Origin: CAYQVO01 sp964421085
Lineage (GTDB): Bacteria > Bdellovibrionota_C > UBA2361 > CAYQVO01
Assembly: GCA_964421085.1 (NCBI GenBank)
Contig: CAYQVO010000017.1
Location: 1 to 64,000 of the forward strand
Length of the DNA stretch: 64,000 nucleotides
Direction of reading: 5' to 3'
In this document: piece after piece, positions 63,581 through 64,000 of the stretch
Position numbering within the stretch: position 1 is the stretch's first letter
How the letters are laid out: the number at the start of each line of letters is the position of its first letter
Position numbers and translations under genes: made by a program
Notes under the pieces: generated by a model
The model's input: only the letters and a program-made list of their open reading frames with translations
Databases searched by the model: none
Told to the model about the DNA's origin: nothing

Positions 63581-64000
63581 CGACGCTTCCTCATGTTCTT
63601 CTTGTCGATGATGATTCGGAAGGGGTTTTGAGCCTCGTAAGAGCGCTGAAATCGGCGCCGATCAACGCTCATTTTCACGCTGCAGGGAACGCCGAAGAGG
63701 CGATGAAGATTTTCAGCGGGAAAAAACCTTCCGTAATCGTGCTTGATCTCTGTATCGACGAAAGTCAGGGGGTATCAAGCGGCTTTTCGCTGCTGCAGCA
63801 GTTCCTTTCGTTATCGGAAATCTGCCGCGTCATCATCCTGACTGGAAACGGTTCGACAGAATACGGGGTCCGCGCGATTTCACTCGGAGCTGCGCATTTT
63901 CTCGAAAAGCCTGCCGACATTCCGCATCTTACCGCGCTGATTAATGACGGTCTCTCCCAGGCCGCCTTGAGAGCGGAGCTTTCTCTTCTTAGAAATAAAG
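63577..64000 (+). CDS. Response regulator, N-terminal part (cut by window edge)
   Basis: A GTG at 63577 overlaps the stop of the kinase-like gene. The 141 visible residues form a receiver domain: HVLLVDDDSE (acidic pocket), VIVLDLCIDESQG (phosphoacceptor), VIILTGNGSTEYGVRA (Thr) and AAHFLEKPADIPHL (Lys). After it comes ALRAELSLLRNK, which resembles the linker to a sigma-54 AAA+ domain in NtrC-type regulators. The rest lies beyond the window. Confidence 0.88.
   Translation, partial: MTTLPHVLLVDDDSEGVLSLVRALKSAPINAHFHAAGNAEEAMKIFSGKKPSVIVLDLCIDESQGVSSGFSLLQQFLSLSEICRVIILTGNGSTEYGVRAISLGAAHFLEKPADIPHLTALINDGLSQAALRAELSLLRNK

Overview
The window reads as a chromosomal scaffold from an uncultured, Gram-negative, diderm bacterium of moderate GC. 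Four runs of N (10264-10273, 40402-40541, 57341-57350, 61484-61493) show that it is a draft or metagenome assembly. Supporting traits are a periplasmic PpiD-type chaperone, secreted LivK-type binding proteins, FliG, menaquinone-type UbiA prenyltransferase remains, aspartate-route NAD synthesis (NadABC) and indirect Asn/Gln-tRNA charging (GatCAB). From memory, the order parA-parB-bactofilin-atpF'-atpF-atpHAGDC resembles Deltaproteobacteria such as Geobacter. I cannot fix the phylum from sequence alone. Two parS-like palindromes flank parA, which suggests a position not far from the replication origin.

Layout. 1-3.4 kb: decayed IS481-type transposase end, a GT-C type membrane glycosyltransferase and a frameshifted membrane-protein pseudogene. 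3.4-17.6 kb, all on the minus strand: prfB (with a classic +1 programmed frameshift), an oxoamine-synthase homologue that has lost its PLP lysine, parA, parB, bactofilin, an F1Fo ATP synthase cluster lacking atpB/atpE, then nadC-nadA-nadB. 17.7-26.1 kb, minus strand: secreted serpin, a nuoN scrap, orphan fliG, ybeY, a short PgpH-like 7TM-HD protein, phoH and alaS. 26.3-31.3 kb: small membrane protein, cinA, a scrap of an ABC ATPase, an M23 peptidase, then ruvX-mltG.

31-50 kb is mixed: two unknown proteins, a divergent QueF, a GT87-like membrane protein, a two-component pair, two orphan LivK-type binding proteins, phosphoglucomutase (interrupted by a 140-N gap), a Gln/Lys/Gly-rich membrane protein that looks like a detached Bat component, a frameshifted HD protein, a GAF histidine kinase, RNase PH, a second GT-C protein, a VTT/DedA-type protein and a broken menA-like gene.

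50.5-57 kb is a tightly coupled Bat-type operon: MoxR AAA+ ATPase, DUF58 protein, and two large membrane proteins with vWA-type regions. 57.4-62.8 kb, minus strand: gatC-gatA-gatB, a DUF4911-like protein and ppiD. The window ends with a plus-strand pair: a histidine-kinase-like protein without a recognisable ATP site, coupled to a response regulator that runs off the edge.

A theme is gene decay. At least six loci carry broken or fragmentary genes (transposase, membrane pseudogene, nuoN, ABC ATPase, HD protein, menA), some of which could be assembly errors. The most interesting candidates are the lysine-less SPTLC1-like oxoamine-synthase homologue, the ATP-site-less kinase/receiver pair, the divergent QueF and the split Bat system. 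I saw no rRNA, tRNA or CRISPR array.
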